A stretch of 64,000 bases of DNA. Origin: Serilophus lunatus. Lineage: Eukaryota > Chordata > Aves > Passeriformes > Eurylaimidae. The stretch spans positions 222,392-286,391 of the forward strand of contig VXBA01003435.1 of the NCBI GenBank assembly GCA_013399895.1, in the 5' to 3' direction. Shown here piece by piece: positions 38,233 to 52,567 of this stretch. The notes beneath the pieces were generated by a model. That model did not search any database, was not told the DNA's origin, and saw nothing but the letters and a program-made list of their open reading frames with translations. How positions within the stretch are numbered: the first letter of the stretch is position 1; every line of letters starts with the position of its first letter. The position numbers and the translations under genes are program-made.

Positions 38233-41200
38233 CCTAGCAGTTAAGTGCATTGGCAAAAGGTAAGAAAAAAATAAAAGAATGCTATCTGTCTTAAAGATAC
38301 AAAGATAGCATTCATCTAAGCAATTGTATTTTTTGTGTATTTAGAAAAGCACTTTCCTGTTTTGTATTCCACTGTGCAGTATTGTTCCCTACTTATCTGC
38401 AGGTTTACATCCTGAAGGTGAAAGCATTTGGAACTACTGTGTTAATGTACTTCACTGTATACATTAGAGCACAGTCACAAAAAATGTGAGGTTGCCAAAA
38501 ACCCTACAAAAATGTTAATATGAGGAAAGTAAAATTTTGTGTATTTAAAATATTTAGGAAAAGTATTTTGCATTTTATCCTTGGTTTTTCAATTTCATCT
38601 GTGTTTTTGGTTTCTTTGGTCTGGTTGACCTAACTGTAAAGTCAAGTCTTACAGACACAGAGGTCTCCTGGATTTATTAATTTATAGAAGCCAAACATTA
38701 CAGAGAAGATTTTTAAAGGCATTTATATATCTGGAGATGCAGATAGGCACTCAACTTGAATTCTCAAAATGAGGTTTAGGCACTTAGAAACACAAAGGAA
38801 AACAGTCAAAAGCAAGTAAGCTGTAAAAATAGGTACCTAGTGACTGTACAAAATACAGTCTTATTTGCACAGGAATAGCTGCATGGATAAGTATAGACTA
38901 CTGTAGTCAGACTTTGGATATGTCCAAAAGTCAGTCAAGTGTCCCTATTCGAATCAAATGGATCCCACTGGAGTTCAGGTCCTCTAAAATACAATATGTT
39001 TTCTTTTCACATGATACTGTAGAAAGGAGGTAAGAGTGTCATATTTATGGTGCTCTTAGGAAAAAGGGATAAGTAATTCCAGGGGAGAAAAGTGTCTAAA
39101 ATAGTAGTTAAAGCATCCAAATGATACATATTTTGAATGTAATTTTCTGTCTCTGTGGTTTTCAACTCAAGTTCAACATGCAAAGATATGTTAGAAATGG
39201 AAGCTATGGAAGCTGTTAAATTAATGAAAAAGCTTTTAGAAACTGGCTGCAAAACTACAGGACAGTGTCACAAGAGTGATTCCATTTTGTTTTAAAGGAG
39301 CGTCCACTCTGAAGATTTTTTTGTTTCAATAGGTCTCATTTTTAGCTTATAAACAATAAATTTGTTAAGATGCTGATGTAGGATAAGAAAAGGTAAATCT
39401 TAATTCTCAGTTTTGACCACTGCAAATTCATCCCCTTGTCTGGTGTGCTGGCAAACATTTTTATTTTATGTCTATTTGATTTTTTTTAGTGTATATTGTT
39501 TGTAGACTTATATAGGACATTTGGGAAGTACTTTGTCTGAATTTGGATTTTCTTTCTGTGCAGCAATATGAGCTTTGTAAGCACGGTCTATGGCCCTTGT
39601 AGTTGATTTTTAACTTCATCTATGTTCCTAAATGAAGCGTTTTTAAAACACGTGTTCCTGCTTTTTCCTGATTCCTTATTAAAAGAAAAAAAATTACTGC
39701 GGTAAGCATCTCTTTGAGAAGGCATTGTGATTTGTGAGTTGATTCTTTACCAGATGATGGTCTAGCTCAAATTTGTACTTCCTACCACTTGCACTAAAGC
39801 TTCATAACAAAAAATAACATATGAAGCAGAACTCTCAGTATTAAGAACACTTGTAAAGTTTTTTAAAATATATGATCTAATATAATACGACTATTAAACC
39901 AAAAATGTTCTAAAATATGTATTTATCTAAATAAATATAGCTCTTTGATTGCTGAAGTCTAAGTGTCCTTAGCTGAAATGTCTTATGATATAACAGGCAG
40001 AATAAACTTCTAGGAATTTATTTAATTGATCTGAGTACTTTGGTAAATGAATATAAAGTAAGTATATTTCACTACAATTTTAAATCACTTTGGATTAAGA
40101 ACTAACTTTGAACCTCCATAACAGTACCTGTAATGATTAATTTTATGATAATAAAATATTAACATGCTCTGATTAATTATTATTTTGAGAAAAAAAATAA
40201 TTTTAAGCCAAACCCCAACTTTTTTCAAACGTATATGCAGACACGAGTTTTTTATGAATTGTGCTGGTAGATTCTCAAAATATTTTGGCTGATACACAGG
40301 GAACAGTCTTTCAAGTTATCACTTGCAAGCTTGGCCATCCAGGCATTCGCTGTTAATGGCTGAGAGTCAGACTGTGAGGTTGTGAAGGAAGCAATTTCAG
40401 ATTGTGTAATAGCTTACAGTTTGAAAGTGTCTGTTGCTTCCCAGCTCATTGCTTCTTTCAGTAAGATTAACCAACGGCACATTGGTATAACCGTATAACA
40501 GCACATTCAACGTGAGCACAACCCTCAACTTTCCATTGTTATTACTGTTCATATACCCCAAAGAGGACTTTTATTACTGTGTTAGTGGCCTTACTTTCAG
40601 TTTCTGCAACTTTTGTCTCTTCCACTTGCAGCCAGTTAACAATTCCCTGAGCATCCTTATCAGCTATGGACAGCAACTACTGTGCAGAGTTGCTTAGGAA
40701 CAAAATTGATGCTCTTTGGTATGGTGGATTACAGCTGCAACATGCTGGCCCCCAAATCTTCTGCTTCCTACAGAGGAATGAAAAGCAAAGACGTTGAAGA
40801 TGCTTTCCAAATTGATTATGAAGCCTACATACTTGTTTGGTTTAGGATATCTAATCACTTCATTCTTGGTAAATAGTGGGTTAAGAATTGTGGCCTTTCT
40901 ATTGAAGACACAGCAGTATCAAAAAATCTTTAGTAGCAACTTTTTTTAACAGCACCTTTGGAATTTAAATACCACAGTATCTTGATCACTTATAGAACTG
41001 AGCTTTTTATCTTTTCTAAGGTTTTTGTTGGCTTTGTTATTGATGCATTTGTTTTCATCAGTTGATTAAATCCACGTTGTGACATGGATATCAAGGACTA
41101 CAGACAGGAGAAATGGATAGAGTAAACACACCTCTTCTCACACATCTAACTAGATCTATAGGTGCAGCTGTTTCTTCTGTATATTTTTTACACATAAAAA

Positions 41201-44090
41201 AAAGAAACTTTGAATATTGTAAACTCTACAGTGGTTAAGAATTTAGGTAGTATTTTCCTTTTAAACACCTGGATGGAAAGCTTGAAACAGTACAAATTGA
41301 AGCTTTCCCACAGACAGATGGTTTAGAGGAAATCTATGCTCAGATGGACTTAATGGTTTCACATGCTCAGTAGTAGTTATTTTCCACGTGAAAGGGAATC
41401 TCAAATTTTATCTGATTTTATCTGATTTTCTTGTGAACAAAGTTATCAAACTATCATAATCTGTATCAAAAGGTGATGAGTTTTAAAGCTAAATATTATG
41501 AACGGACCTCCTTGCAAAAAAAAAAAGAAAACCAAGGTGATACATGGTATATATGCTGTCCTTCTCTTCATCCCATCTCAGTCAGTTCCTTGCAGAAATT
41601 GTAGCTGCTGAAAGACTGCAATTCACCTCTTTGGCCTACAGTTTCTTTCCTTTGAAGGCCTAAACTTTTGAAATTTAATGCATTAAATCATTCATGGGAG
41701 AAGCAATGTTGCTAGTCACGCTGGTGAACCCTTCAGCATGGTTCAGGCTCTTGTCATATGAACAGAGCTGTGACAGTCTCTCTCCTCCCGTGGGGATAAG
41801 CGCAGCTGCAAACCACAGATGATGCTGACTAGTTGTGTCTGGCACGTGAGACCAGTGATGTTAAAGTATAGACACCTTTGTGCAGCAGTGCACACATGTA
41901 AGATAAAAACCTAGTCTGGGAGGGGGAGATAGAAACCTGTTTTGTTTCAGGTGCCTAGAAATGAATGACTGGACTGAAGTTCCCCAATGCTTTTGGATGC
42001 AACTGCCTTCTGGCAAGTGTCTACCCTGAGCCCTCTTCATGCCATGAGTACAGCACGATGTCTGTCAGGCAGTGTTCCACGGACTGGATTTACAGTGGGT
42101 TTGGCCATGCGATAGCAAAGAGGTTTTGGGTCTTGCAACAGTTTTCCAGAAGGTATGTGAGCTTTCCCTGTTAGTCTGTGTAGTCACCATATTTAGTGTG
42201 CACTGCTTGCTACGTCTTTGCAAACAAATTAAGTAAATATGGTGCAAGGTGCTAGATAATGTGGAATACTGGACAGGAAAACAAATTGAAATTAGGGTTT
42301 AGATCCGCATAAGTGGATTTGAAAGACAGTAATATCAAAAGACTGAAAACATATTGGTTCATCTCTTTAGTCTCAGTGGTGTATCTCCTGCTTTAATATA
42401 CTTTAGTATACTTTCTGATACCTGTTTTCAAGCTCACTAGCTTACTTAGAGGTTCCTTTTTTTTTAAAGCAAACAAATCCAGATGCAGCAGAAAATTTTC
42501 CTTAAATAAGCCTTTCATGTTGTCTGTATACTGTTGCCTGAAAGCATAAAAAGGAATCAAAACCACAAAACAGATTAATAGAAGTGAAAGGAAAGAGCAG
42601 CTTTAACTGGCAAAGTCTTGTGATCCAAAGAGGGAAAGAACAACAACCTTCTTACATTTATAACTTTCAAAACTACCACCCATCATACCATCCAACCAAA
42701 GTTTGTCTAACACCTATGGCTGTAAAGTACCCAACAAGAGTCTCCCTCATTCCCTGTGCCCTCCTAGGATCTGCCTCCCCACTTTCAAAGCAGATCCAGG
42801 AGTTCTAGGCCTGTGTTTCATCTTGCTACCTCCTTCTCTTTAGGAAAGAATGCAAACACTTAGGGAGAGGCCTCACAAGAGGGCCCATAATTCAAACTGC
42901 ACAGCTTAAACTAAAATCCAAAAAAATACAAGGAAAACCAGTTCTTTTCCCAATCTCTTTGTTTGTGTGGAAGGGTATAGCTACAGAATTTAGAGATTGT
43001 ATGTATGTGTGTTTTTTAAAGAAGACAGTCAGGACATACAACTATTTTAAAAGAGGCAAGTAGGACATACTGTACAATAGAATTATTATAGAAGAATCTG
43101 GAGGTGGAATTCAAACTTATTTCTCCACCAGTTGCTTACTATCTCCGAGAGGTATTTATAAGCCTTAACTTACTCCTCCAAAAGTTAAATCCTTCTGAAC
43201 TAGTCATCCTTGTCTCACTTAGGAGGTCATGAAGAGAAGCAGGCATCTGGATGTGCTCATTCCTCTGCACTGAGTATAAATGAAATTTATTATAATTAGT
43301 GAAGACTTTAAATACCAGCTGGAAATGGATGAGATAAATGGGTAGCTGGTTTGGACCAGTCTGCTTCTTCCCAATTACACAACTGTGAAAGCCATATAAC
43401 ATATTCCTTTCAAAGATCATAGCAGAGTACATGCTTGGCATTTGGTGGCAATTTCCACTTTATCAAAAAGGCAACGTGCCTGCTTTCTTTAAACTCAAAG
43501 TGTTCTTTTTTTGTGTGTAGCTCTCAATGCTACGTCAGTGCTTTTGCCGGGTTTTTTGCCTTTTCCAAAAAACACAACAAAACCATTATATTTAAAAAGA
43601 AAAGGATTTCTGATGTTGCTGGTGGTTTAGAAAACACTAGAAAATTGAAAGAAAATTTAAGTAAGTATCCACTATAATTTTCTGCAGGAAAGAAGTAATT
43701 CTTCAAAAATCAATGCTTTTGCATTAAGATATGGACAGATTGAATACCTTGACTTCAAAGAATTGTAAACTATTCCTGTTCTTTGGAAGCCCATGTCATA
43801 TGGTGGTCTTGTTAGCTATTTCACCACTGTCCATTTTTCACCAAGTGAGCCAATGAAGGCATATCAGACATATTCCCCCATGATGTTGTTCTAGAGTCTT
43901 CCAGGAAGTGTCAGAGCTCTAGACTGCAGTTAGGCATTGCCAATGCATAGCTGTGAAGCAGAATGAAAATTTTAGAGACAGACTAAAATAGGCCTTAGCA
44001 GGCACACTCTACTCATTGCAGTAGTCATTTTCATATTTATTTCAGTTTTAGAAATAACATTTTCTTTAAAGCTGCCGCCAGACTGGAGCA

Positions 44091-44110
44091 CTACAGGGGA
44101 CTACAGGGGA
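44091..44110 (+). repeat. 10-bp perfect tandem duplication
   Basis: ctacagggga occurs twice back to back. A related word (acagggga) recurs 18 bp later. Minor intronic feature. Confidence 0.9.
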
Positions 44111-45689
44111 CTGGCTGTGACAGGGGATTATGGTCAAAACTGTTTCAGAGTTTATGGCTTTCTCATTTCCCTTCTGAACTTGGTTCACTTCTCTATAAAT
44201 CATTCCAATCTCTCTGGTGAGGAAATTCTGTAATTTGGTATGAAATCCTGTTATCATCAATGATTTGCTTTGGCTTGTTTTATTTTTATTTTGTGATCTG
44301 CTTTTCCAGAGCAGCAAATCTCAAATTTGCCAGCAAGTACAGTTCTATACAAGTGTGAAATAACAACATTTCCTTCAGCATATTTCTCTTTTGTGTAAGA
44401 TTTCATGAAATTATATTCCTTTATGCATTAACTGGCATATTAAATGGCATGTTTTGGGGAAAGAGATGAATGAACTGCAGAAGAGATAATATTCCTCTTT
44501 TTTTTTTCCTCTCAACTGGCCAGATTTGTCATAAACTCCCAAACAAGTTCTAGAGCAAAAGTGTTATCCTGCGCAACTACGGAAAGTTTGCTTCTCCTTT
44601 GAGAGAAAGCAATGATTATTTCATAATTTGGGGTAGTTAATTTTGATATATTTTTTAAAACTAGTGCTCTTCCCATTTGCTGTTCAAGCAAATGCTTTTT
44701 AAAAGCTTGAATAGTGATTATGTTGATGAGAAATAAGCTTTTGTTAAGCTACTTGCTTGCTTCCAAGTTGTCCTGGGAAAAGGTCCTGCTATGAAGTCAA
44801 GTTTTTTTTACATACTTATGAGATTTGAACTTGTATTTTTAATATGCTAAACCAAACCCTTTTCTACCATCCTAAAAAAAAAAAAAAATTGAGAACAGGG
44901 ACATATGAAACAGGTCTGCAAAGAAATTGTTTATGTAACTAGCTTGCTAGAGAGAAATAAAGACAGTGTTAGAAGCTGAATTGCTAATCCTTCAAGAGAG
45001 AAGCCTGATGGTGGTGGCTAGTGTTCTGTGGCAGGGTGGAGTGGTGGTATGTGAGGTGAGACAGAGAAGGTGCAGGATTCTTTCTGAATGCACAACAAAA
45101 AATGGCTTAATAAAATAGAGATTTTAACAAAATAGAGTAAGGAGGAATATAAATAGGTAGCAAATCTTATGTCCCTTCAGATGCTGTGAACCATGCACTC
45201 AGGTAGCTTTGGATGAGTTGGGGGGATATTTCCACAGTATGCTGTATGGATCCCGGTCCTTTATGGTAGTGCATAATTTTATTTATTTTTTTGCAATAAA
45301 ACAACCCTATACATAAAGGATGTTCTCATGAGAACTTCCTTCTGAACTTCTAGATGAAGGCCAGTTCATACAAATGGCATAATCACAGATACTGAGTTGC
45401 CTGCAGACTCCTCTGTTTCAATGATCTGGTCAGGTTTGTCCTGCAGACAAGATATTTGTGCAACACAGCACAGCCTGAAGACCATAATGGACATTCAGCA
45501 CAGGCCTGCTCAGTTTCTCTGTTATGGATATCACCAACTTTCCAGTGTACTGTGATCTTCTAGTTAGGTTCACTGCAACAGGTTTGTGGTGTGTGAGGTG
45601 GAAGAAAAATACACCCTTTCACAAGCTTTTGTTACTATAGTACAAGAATTGGTAACTTATTTACTAATTCTGGTTAATGACTTAGATCA

Positions 45690-46718
45690 GGGTATTTTAA
45701 AAAGAGCCAAGAACTTCTGCGGGTCAGACTAAGAGAAACATCACTCCTAATTTTAAAAAGGGGAGAATGAAAGTTCCAGGGAACTACATACTGGTGAGCT
45801 TCCCCTCTGCTTGGTAAGACCATGAAGCAGATCCTTATGAAAGCAATGTTAAGAAGACATGTACAAGACAAGGAGGTAATTTCAGCCAGCCAGCATAGCT
45901 TTACTAAGGGCAGATTGTGCCTGACCAATCTGATGGCCTTCCATGATGGAATGACTGCAACCGTTGACAAGGGAAGACCAAACAATGTCATCTACCTAGA
46001 CTTCTTTAAGGCCTTTAACGTGCTTGGCATCCTTATCTCCAGATTGGCCAGACATGGATTTGAAGGGTAGACTTGGGGATTTTCATGGATGAAAAGCTAC
46101 ACATGAGGAAATAGTGCTCACTCACAGCCCAGAAAGCCAACTGCACCTGGGATACATCAAAAGGAGCATGGCCAGAAGGTTGAGGGAAGTGATTCTGCTG
46201 CTCTACTCTGCCCTTGTGAGACCTCATCTGGGACACTGTGTCCAGGTCTGGAGTCCTCAGCCCAGGAAAGACATGGACCTGGTGGAGAGGGCCCAGAGGA
46301 GGTCCACAAAGATGATCCAAGGGCTGGAACAGCTCCTCTATGAAGACAGGCTGACACAGCTGGGGTTGTTCAGCCTGGAAAAGAGAAGACTATGGGAAGA
46401 CCTTATTGTGGCCTTCCAGTACTGAAAGAGGGCTTATAAAAAGGAGAGAGAGTGAATGTTTAAACTGACACATAGTGATAGGACAAGGAGGAATGCTTTT
46501 AAACTGAAAGGGGAGAGATTTAAATTAGATGGTAGGAAGAAATTCTTTACTGTGAGGATGATGAGGCACTGGAACATGTTGTCCAGAGAAGCTGTGGTTG
46601 CCCCAGTCCAGAAAGTGTTCAGGGCCCTGAGCCACCTGAGCCCCCATGGTGGGAGGGTTTGGAATTAGGTGGTCTTTAAGGTCCCCTTCCAAACCAAAAC
46701 ATTCTGTGATTCTAAGAT
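45690..46718 (+). mobile_element. CR1 LINE fragment with partial reverse transcriptase and 3' end
   Basis: This is the largest CR1 copy here. At 45,822-46,070 the translation carries conserved CR1 reverse-transcriptase wording: SQHSFTKGRLCLTNL, then VIYLDFFKAFNVL around RT motif A, then RHGFEG before a stop. The text then jumps at about 46,068 to the later ORF2 segment (LREVILLLYSALVRPHLGH, QRRSTKMIQGLEQLLYEDRL, 46,114-46,425) and ends with RHWNMLSREA and the 3'UTR tail cattctgtgattct at about 46,702-46,715. The intervening RT part, including the catalytic YADD-type motif C, is missing. The element is 5'-truncated, internally deleted, has stops and cannot move. It lies in intron 1 in the same direction as the gene. 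Confidence 0.93.
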
Positions 46719-48628
46719 AATATCAAGATAAGTTGAATATGTTCAATTAAATATCCAGAATTTTTTCCCAAAGAAACCTCATATTTCTTCTAAAAGTTTC
46801 ACAATAAAGCATCGAAAGCTCTTGCAATGTAAGATAGTAGAAAATCTCTTCAAAAATCTTGGAACTTTTGAACCTTTTTTTCTTATGTGAGACTTTGATA
46901 AAAGCGAAATGTAGTTGGAAAATATAATTTATTGATTTCCTTTTTCCAAAAATCTATGAATGGAAACCATTTATTCCTTATTAATTTTCTTTTATAAATG
47001 TAGAGAAAAAAATCAAAATAAAACACATATTTGGTTTGTTTGATTTGAATTGCTTTTGGGATTTCAGTTCAAAGCAATTTTGATTTTTCATCAATGTGTG
47101 GAATGGAGAATATTTTCAAGAAACAACACTGTGAGGGAACAATTTCATCTAATTGTGAAAGGCCACGATCTGATCCATTATTTTTTTGATGTAAAAAACA
47201 ATTAGAAAAATTAATGGCAAAATATCTGTCATTAAATATCAAATAAAAACCATATACCTTCTGCCTTGGGAAGCTGCAGATTGCTGAAGGCAAAACAGAT
47301 AAAATATCACTGTGATCTTGCCTTTGCTCAAGTTGTACTCATGACATTTGCATCTGGCCACTGATAGGGCATTAGTTTTACACTAATTCATCTCCTTCAT
47401 CTCACCCTCTCATGTTCTCAGTTAATGGAAATGATTTTACTGTGAATTTGATCAAGCTTAGATTAGGGAAATGAACTGGTTTATACGTTTTTTCCTAAAT
47501 ACTTTTAAAGAACTTTGGGCAATGGATACAGTATAGGCTATTCTTAAGTACCAAAATCTAGAGGCTCCAAGAATACTGTAGAGCTTGCATACTGTGCAAG
47601 TGGGAAAACAGACACTTTAAACTCACCAATAGCTCCTACAACTCTTATTTTGTTCAGCCATTTATATAATCAATGGTTGTAATCTACAAGGTGATGAGAA
47701 CTTTTGTCAGCCTCAAAACACTAAACAAGCATTTAAATGTGAGATGAATAAATGCTGCAGCACCAGGAAGTACCTAAATATCTTGCAGGTTTTAGTGCTA
47801 TTCTTATGATCCAAAGCCTGTGAAAATCAAAATAGAGACTTGGATTTGACCTGAGAGGGCTTTGCATCAAGCTTTTGTATAAAAAACTCCATTATCAAAA
47901 CTCTAATACCAAGATATTGGCCAGGACAATTACTTTCTTGAATTATCTGAAACTCTAAAGATTTTATCCAAAATCCATGGGAGTGTTAACATGGATTCCT
48001 CCAATACATGTATTGCTTTCAGTATCTTATACAGTGATAGGGTGAAAAAAACCAAAAGATATTATGTATATTGAAGCATAATTTCAGCTTCAGGAAAACA
48101 GAAAGATAATACATTCCAACTTCTGACATAACAGGTTTATCTGTCCGCAGTTTGTTAAGAGGAAGCTGGAAGCTCTTACTGGGAAGCAAATGACATGGCA
48201 TCTCCTCTGCTAACACAGATGTTGATTCATACATGGGATTCCTCCCCAGGTACTTCACAGAAATTGGTCATAACCAAAACACTAGAATAGGGAATTTGCT
48301 CAGAGTTTCCTACAGCTAAAAGGAGAATAAGTTGGCATTTTTTCATAAGCTTATCAAATTCTTGTTAACTCACAGAAGGATTCAGGCAACCTTGAAAGTA
48401 TATCACACACTAATATGATCAGGGAACATGACAGACAGAGCCTGATGTATCTAATTTTGGACTGGTATAACAGTGCTATTTAGAGCAATAAAGGCTTTAT
48501 CTGTTGTTTGATCTGTTTACTGAAATAGTGGAAAATGTGCTATATATCTCCTTGTTATTCTATTGGCATAAAGGACATTTGAAGAGATAGTTCTGCCTAT
48601 ATTTTGGGATCGTCATATACTATACTCA
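46719..48628 (+). other. Intron 1, nothing recognised
   Basis: AT-rich intronic sequence between two CR1 fragments. No exon, repeat family or RNA gene recognised. Confidence 0.55.
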
Positions 48629-49141
48629 CAACTGGTGAGGATATATTATGTCCATTTTGGGGCCCTTCACTGCAAGAAAGATACTGAGGTGCTGAAGTGT
48701 ATCCAGAGAAGGGCAACAAAGCTGGTGAATGGTCTAGAGAGTAAGTCATATGAGGGGCAATTGAGGGAGCTTAGGCTGTTTAGTCTAGAGATATGGAGGC
48801 CTGAGGGAGACCTTGTGATAGGTCTCTACAACTACCTGTAAGGAGGTTGTAGCCAGATGGGGGTCAGCATCTTCTCCCAAGGAACAAATGATGAGAGGAA
48901 ACAACTTCAATTTGAGCTAGGGGAGTTTTAAGTTGGATGTTAGAAAACAATTGGAAGGGTTGTCAAGCTTTGGAATAGTCTGCCTAGAGAAGTGCTTGAG
49001 TCACCATCCCTGGAGTGAGTTAAAGTCTTGTCGATGTGGCACTTGTGGACATGGTTTAGTGGTGAACATGGTAGTACTGGGTTAACAGTTGGATTCAATG
49101 ATCTTAGTGGTTTTTTCTAACCTAAATGATTCTGTGATTCT
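48629..49141 (+). mobile_element. CR1 LINE 3' fragment
   Basis: Translation near 48,690-48,840 follows the CR1 ORF2 C-terminus (KCIQRRATKLVNGLESKSYE, then LRELRLFSLE). The rest of the ORF2 end and the 3'UTR follow, ending ggttttttctaacctaaatgattctgtgattct at about 49,141. 5'-truncated, with frame breaks after about 48,840. Same strand as the host gene. Confidence 0.92.
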
Positions 49142-52100
49142 ACATATAAAATAGGCATAAAGAAGAAATAATCAGTTCACTAACAAGAATCTATCAAACA
49201 ATCAGTTAAAATGAATGGCTGGCTAAGGCCTATACTTATTAGTGGCACAATGGTTATTATGAGGACTTCTATGGTTGCTTGCCTTTCCACATTAAAATCC
49301 ATCACTCCTAGTCATCATCACACTTCCTTGGGTTCCTCCAATGCGTGGTGACCATTAGCTAAGTAATTTGTTTAATGAAAAACAAATAAACTTGCACTTA
49401 ATTTTTTTTCTGATGTAAGACATGATTGGCAATATTCTGGAAATCCTGTAAGAAGGATGGAAGAGAGTAGATTTTATTATTGGGTTTTATTCCATTAAGA
49501 GAGCTTTGCAGCTTTGTTGGCATGGATGCACTGAGAATGACTTTCTTGGAAGGAAATAGCTTATTAAACAGTAATCATATGGCATGTGTAAATAAGTTCT
49601 GTGGATAAACAAGTATCTTTATCTTTATTGCCTGAGATGTGTTGTGGACTACAAAAGGGTTTTTTATGACATTTACTCTCCTAGGAATGTTACCAATTAT
49701 CTTATGTCCGATTTCTATCTGAGAAATTACTTTTTCCGTATCTCATGTAAAAAATGTTGATTTTTCTCTATTCCTCTTGAATCACATAATTGAAGAAAAA
49801 GACAACTGAATCATGGAGTGGCTAATGTTCAAATACATGTGTTTGCTTTCAGGTGAGCTAAATCACTCTCTAGACTCAGTTACTGCAATGGGAGAGTCAA
49901 CATAACTCATGTGCAAAAACCTATGTTCATACAACAAAAATGTCTTCACTTTCTACTTGAATCCCATTCCAGGACAGCAAAAGGAACCTGTCATGATGTC
50001 AGAACTGTGAATTATTTTTCTTTATTCTTTTTTCTTCCCCCTTCAGATTTGGGGGTCCTGCTATGTGTAATAATCTAATGCAGTTTAAATGTTCCTTATT
50101 CAGTTTTCAAGCTCCCTTCCCCAAAATACTTTTCCCTAATGATACTGCCCACTCAAACAGAGTGGCAGCAACTTGCTTAGGAGAAAGGGTTCAGAATATG
50201 TTGAACAGGGCACCTCAGAAAAATCTGCTTACCCATATTCTCTTGAGTCATGATGGTTGTATTTCAGTAGCATCTGTATATGTCTTTAAAGAGCCTCAGG
50301 TAAATATTTTTCTGCTAATTGAATAAAAAGAGGGAAAAGATACAAAAGTCACATAATCTAAATCTTCTGTCCTTGATAGTGCATTAATAAACTGTGGAAA
50401 ATACAGCTGAAATTATATTCCAACATACAAAATATTTCTAAAAAAAAAGACGTGCAGGAGTATTGTGAAACTGTACTGAAAACTAGTGAAATGAAATAAG
50501 AGATTCTACAGTGATTAAAACTAAAGTAAGTTTTGTGAACTTTCAACATGGTGAACACTATGTCATATGATAAAAAAGGCCACTGGAAACTACAGGGAAC
50601 ATTATACTTGCTGCATTTGAAAAATATTGGTAAATAATTTGTCTTTTTAAAAGTAGAATTTATTTCATGCTTGTTACTTTTCATTTGGGACAATATTATT
50701 GATCTAATAAAAAAAGAAACATTTTTCACCTGTGCATTTTTTTATTAAGCAGCAATATAGATGAATGGGTGGAAAAATTAATTTCTACCAGCATTTGGGA
50801 TTGGAGGCAAAGCATTTTCTTCAGCAGGCTTTATATCAGGATTTTATTTATTTCTTACAAGTTATAATGTAACATTTCTGTTGCATTAGTTAATTTCAAT
50901 GGGATTTGAAGTGTCAGATTTTTCCCACATGAAATCTAAGGTAAAGGCTTTGACCTGTTTTTCTTACCAGAGAGGAAGGCAATGCTCTTACAATAGAATG
51001 GTGGAAATGCTAATGACAACTGAAAACACTTGTAGAATTTTTTATTTTTTTAAATGTTAAATATGTCACAGAAAGGTTTACTTACTTTATGTAATCCACT
51101 CCAAAATGTGTGTCTCAGCTGTCAGGTTTGAACATACCAATGTGTAAAAGATGCAATTACTCTTCAGGGATGAGGTGAACTCTAATAGTTGGATGCTATG
51201 CCAGCTTCTGAGACTAGATAGCGTGACGATTTTGTAGGCATCTCATTAACGAACTGTAGTGCTGCAGCATGCTCTGCTTTGCTTATTTATTGAAGAGATA
51301 ATGGGAAATAACTAGTTTCTTTGTGAAGTCATAAATAATATGACAAAAGGATATTAAATGCACTGAAATGTGACAGAGAAGCTAAAAACTTGTGGGGTTT
51401 AGTATTTTATGGTGCCAATTCACCTTTACCAGTACATGTAAAATCAAGAGATATGTTTCAGCTTGTTTTGTGAGCAATTAGCAATTTAGTGTGCTAGCTA
51501 CTGAAAGGTAGGTGTCCTAAATCATAAACAGTATCTCAGTGTTGCTATTTTGAAGTAACATTCAGAAGTTACTGAAGAATAAATCTTCCTCCTTTTCTCT
51601 TTTTTTTTTCCTTTAAGTTGTTTCTTTTTTGTTGTTGTTGTTGCTGTTTTGGGGGGTTTTTTGGAGTTTTTTTTTTTTCACAGATTGTTTTTCTCTGCTT
51701 TTAAATTCCCAGTGTGAAATAATGGTTCCATCAAGTATGAATATTTCTGACATTCATTCTGCGTAACTTTTGCTATTGGCGAGTCATATCCTGAAACTGC
51801 ATGCGAACATGCACACAAAGTCCACTGCGGCTTCTCAGTAGTTTGCACTCTTTATTACAGTAACAGCTAGCTTCTTGCCCCTCTATGTGTATGTGTGTGT
51901 GTATGTGTGTGTGTTTGTGTCTGAACTAAAGAGAGAAAAATGTGCTTTATTATGAAGTTCAGACACAGCATTCAGATCCAGATTGAGGCAGCACTGTACT
52001 TTCTGTGTTTATTAATGTTATTTTCACTGAGATTTATCATACTGTGTATGAGAATTTCCTCAGAGATTGTTGTGATTAAAGAGGTAGCAGTCTCGGGAAT

Positions 52101-52567
52101 ATTTCTGAGTATCATGACCCCACAATTCTTTTCCTTAGGTGTGCCTTTACCTTAGCATGAAGCGAGTATAGAAGATAGAGCTCCACAGCAATGCAGCTGT
52201 TTCCCCTTAGGTTTCTGTATCCTGTCCATCTTCTTGGTGCCTAAACACCTATGTTGTAAATATGCTTCTACAAGTTGAACTACTTATTTTTCCTGGAGCA
52301 AATTTTCTTCTGGGTTGGTAGTTTAGACATTCTTGCAGCAGGCAAGCAATGAGGTCACAAATGTGTGGATCTCAGCCACCATGCCAGCTCGAGTTTTGTC
52401 TATGCAAAGCATTTTATGGTTTTATAGCATCTATTACCACTTCATCTAAAGATTAAGCTCATCTTCTGAAACATGACCCTTTTCTTGGAGGAGTTCCAAG
52501 TATATCCATACGGGGTGCTGAGGCTTCTTGTTGTCGCTTGCTTACCCACTTGTATCTGTTTTATAGC
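49142..52567 (+). other. Intron 1, no exon or repeat family seen
   Basis: AT-rich DNA with T-rich low complexity at about 51,598-51,682 and a (TG)n tract at 51,886. No coding exon recognised. Confidence 0.55.
51886..51920 (+). repeat. Imperfect (TG)n microsatellite
   Basis: tgtg runs broken by single A or extra T (tgtgtatgtgtg, gtgtttgtg). Preceded about 200 bp upstream by a T-rich low-complexity stretch. Confidence 0.93.

Larger units (their letters stand above)
31727..45689 (+). other. First part of KCND2 intron 1, no exon seen
   Basis: AT-rich non-coding DNA. No frame continues the channel at YGD or contains S6, and no other gene is recognisable. KCND2 intron 1 is hundreds of kilobases in mammals, so the absence of exon 2 is expected. 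Small features include a T16 run at about 33,016-33,031, a purine tract near 34.5 kb, a pyrimidine-rich stretch at about 35,480-35,780, and minor tandem duplications. Confidence 0.75.
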
